From Actinocrinis sp046724665 (GTDB lineage Bacteria > Actinomycetota > Actinomycetes > Streptomycetales > Catenulisporaceae): 6,076 bases of DNA. The first letter of the stretch is position 1, and every line of letters starts with the position of its first letter. Under the pieces are notes generated by a model. The model had not been told where the DNA came from. It made no database searches and was given only the letters and a program-made list of their open reading frames with translations. A program made the translations under genes and the position numbers. The stretch covers positions 1 to 6,076 of the forward strand of contig JBKOWZ010000244.1 in assembly GCA_046724665.1 (NCBI GenBank). Reading direction: 5' to 3'. Shown here piece after piece: positions 4,269 through 6,076 of this stretch.

Positions 4269-6076
4269 ATGCGCGGCAAGCTGCGGATCTATCTGGGGGC
4301 CGCCCCCGGTGTGGGCAAGACCTACAAGATGTTGGAGGAGGCGCACCGGCGCCTCGGGCGCGGCGCGGACGTGGTCGTCGGGCTGGTCGAGACGCACGGC
4401 CGCGGGCACACGCGGGACTTGCTCGACGGCCTGGAGGTCGTGCCGCCGCAGATGCGCGGTTATCGGGGTCGTGAGTTCAAGGAGATGGATCTCGACGCGG
4501 TCCTCGCGCGTCGGCCCCAGGTCGCGCTCGTGGACGAGCTCGCGCACAGCAACGTCCCGGGCGGCCGGCACGCCAAGCGCTGGCAGGACGTCCAGGAACT
4601 CCTCGACGCCGGTATCGAGGTGGTCACGACGCTCAACGTGCAGCACCTGGAATCGCTCAACGACGTGGTGCAGCGGATCACCGGTGTCCCTCAGCACGAG
4701 ACGGTCCCAGACGAGGTGGTGCGCGCAGCCGACCAGCTTGAGCTGGTGGACATGTCGCCCGAGGCGCTGCGCCGCCGACTCGCCCACGGGAACGTGTACG
4801 CCGCCGAGAAGGTTGACGCCGCGCTGAGCAACTACTTCCGGATCGGCAACCTCACGGCGCTGCGGGAGCTGGCGCTGCTGTGGACCGCCGACCGGGTTGA
4901 CGAGGTCCTCCAGCGCTACCGCGAGGACCACCGGATCGACATGGTGTGGGAGGCGCGCGAACGGGTCGTGGTCGCGCTGCCCGGGGACGAGAGCGGCGAG
5001 CTGCTGATCCGCCGAGCCGCCCGTATCGCGCAGCGCTCGATGAAGAACCTGCGTTCTTCGAACGCGGGCGGCGTCGGGGCCGAGCTGCTGGCCGTGCACA
5101 TCGCCCGCTCCGACGGAATGGCCGCCGCCACCAGCCCCACCGCGCTGGCCGCGCAGCGGCATCTGGTCGAGTCGCTCGGCGGCAGCTATCACACCATCGT
5201 CGGCGACGACGTGCCCACGGCCCTGCTGGAGTTCGCCCGGGCGCAGAACGCCACCCAGCTGGTGCTCGGCACCTCCCGACGCAGCCGGGTCGGCCGGTTC
5301 CTGACCGGGCGAGGGATCGGCGAGACCACGATCCGGCTGTCCGGCGACATCGACGTGCACATGGTCACGCACGAGGAGCCGAAGGACGTCCGGCGCCGGA
5401 TCGCCTGGCTGCCGCCCAATCCGCTGCGCGAGGCCGCCTGGGGCGAGGGCCGTCGGCGCGGATCGCTGGCCGCCGTCCTCGGGCCTCCCGCGCTGGCCGC
5501 CGTCCTCACCCAGGTGCCGCGCGGCTTGAACCTGACCAGCCAGGTACTGATCTTCCTGGTGGTCACGGTGGCCATCGCGCGCCTCGGCGGCCTGCTGTCC
5601 GCACTGATCGCGGCGGTGTGGGGCTCGCTGCTGCTCAACTACTACTTCATCCAGCCGACGCACACGTTCACCATCGCGCAGGCCAACAACATCATCGCGC
5701 TGCTGGTCTTCGCGATCGTCGCGCTGACCGTCGCCTCGGTGGTGGACCTCGCGGTCAAGCAGACCCGCCGGGCCGCCAGTGCCGCGGCCGAGGCCGAGAC
5801 GCTCAGCGCGTTCGCCGTCTCGGTGCTGCGCGGCGACTCGGCCATCGCGGCGCTGCTGGAACGCTTCCGCGAGACGTTCGGCATGGCCTCCGTGGTCATG
5901 CTCCAGCGCACCGCCGACGACGCGGGCGAGCGCGGCCCGCACCGGCCCGACGAGAACGACGACCCGTCCTGCTGGAGCGTGGTCGCCTCGACCGGGACCG
6001 ATCGCGCCGCCTGCCCGGGCCAGGCCGACACCGTCGTCGAGGCCGGACCCGACGCGGTGATCGCGCTGCGCGGGCG
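4269..6076 (+). CDS. kdpD: KdpD-type sensor histidine kinase, N-terminal 602 residues (runs off right edge)
   Basis: KdpD is a membrane sensor kinase that, with KdpE, usually controls the high-affinity K+ ATPase KdpFABC. Domains in order: KdpD N-terminal domain at 1-210 with Walker A GAAPGVGKT at 10-18, VETHGR at 40-45, Walker B-like VALVDELAHSN at 85-95, RWQDVQELL at 104-112, NVQHLESLNDVV at 123-134 and the signature RIGNLTALRELAL at 191-203; a universal-stress-protein domain at about 230-370 (LVLGTSRRSRVGRFLTGRG, 331-349); four membrane helices of the DUF4118 type at about 398-416, 424-437, 440-458 and 472-495; then the start of a GAF-like sensor region from about 510. The His-box dimerisation and ATPase domains lie outside the window. 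The ATG has GAGGGA (4255-4260) eight bases upstream, and no ATG or GTG occurs in frame back to a TGA at 4185. A segment of about 15 residues (255-270) in the stress-protein domain looks longer than in homologues I recall. No kdpFABC precedes it. Confidence 0.95.
   Translation, partial: MRGKLRIYLGAAPGVGKTYKMLEEAHRRLGRGADVVVGLVETHGRGHTRDLLDGLEVVPPQMRGYRGREFKEMDLDAVLARRPQVALVDELAHSNVPGGRHAKRWQDVQELLDAGIEVVTTLNVQHLESLNDVVQRITGVPQHETVPDEVVRAADQLELVDMSPEALRRRLAHGNVYAAEKVDAALSNYFRIGNLTALRELALLWTADRVDEVLQRYREDHRIDMVWEARERVVVALPGDESGELLIRRAARIAQRSMKNLRSSNAGGVGAELLAVHIARSDGMAAATSPTALAAQRHLVESLGGSYHTIVGDDVPTALLEFARAQNATQLVLGTSRRSRVGRFLTGRGIGETTIRLSGDIDVHMVTHEEPKDVRRRIAWLPPNPLREAAWGEGRRRGSLAAVLGPPALAAVLTQVPRGLNLTSQVLIFLVVTVAIARLGGLLSALIAAVWGSLLLNYYFIQPTHTFTIAQANNIIALLVFAIVALTVASVVDLAVKQTRRAASAAAEAETLSAFAVSVLRGDSAIAALLERFRETFGMASVVMLQRTADDAGERGPHRPDENDDPSCWSVVASTGTDRAACPGQADTVVEAGPDAVIALRG

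Noticed and set aside
4254..4270. GGGAC-TGGC-GACAT as a DosR-like box at the kdpD start
   Set aside because: It overlaps the ribosome binding site and start codon of kdpD, and its right half-site does not match, so it is most likely incidental.
4152..5942. 596-residue open reading frame on the minus strand opposite kdpD
   Set aside because: It is antisense to a clearly recognisable KdpD. Its composition is typical of a high-GC shadow frame (Arg, Gly, Gln, His, Val and Asp rich) and it shows no recognisable domain.

Overview
The window is very GC-rich, with strong G/C bias at third codon positions and short purine-rich ribosome binding sites. Together with the protein sequences this points to a high-GC actinomycete, most like Streptomyces, Catenulispora or relatives; the genus is inferred, not shown. 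No RNA gene, insertion sequence, CRISPR array or other mobile element is visible.

Layout from left to right: (1) 1-227, minus strand, the N-terminal 75 codons of a DoxX-family membrane protein that runs off the left edge. (2) 228-383, a 156-base gap with two motifs resembling DosR/DevR (dormancy regulator) boxes and several small inverted repeats. (3) 384-1496, minus strand, a complete but short acetate kinase (ackA). (4) 1497-1673, a divergent promoter region of 177 bases with a good DosR/DevR-like box almost exactly at its centre. (5) 1674-4076, plus strand, a complete phosphoketolase (xfp) of 800 residues. (6) 4077-4268, a 192-base gap with two small inverted repeats and no convincing terminator. 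(7) 4269 to the right edge, plus strand, the first 602 codons of a KdpD-type sensor kinase, cut before its histidine kinase core.

The two complete genes form a short pathway. Xfp cleaves xylulose-5-phosphate or fructose-6-phosphate with inorganic phosphate to acetyl-phosphate, and AckA turns acetyl-phosphate plus ADP into acetate and ATP. This yields ATP without respiration and without needing phosphotransacetylase. The DosR/DevR-like boxes next to both genes and upstream of the DoxX-like gene suggest a hypoxia or dormancy-response locus. That reading is an inference from motif similarity and context. The KdpD kinase follows without kdpFABC in view, so its partner and target are unknown from this window.

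No clearly novel enzyme system was found. The most interesting signal is the regulatory layout: DosR-like boxes placed to control a divergent phosphoketolase/acetate kinase pair and the adjacent DoxX-like gene.
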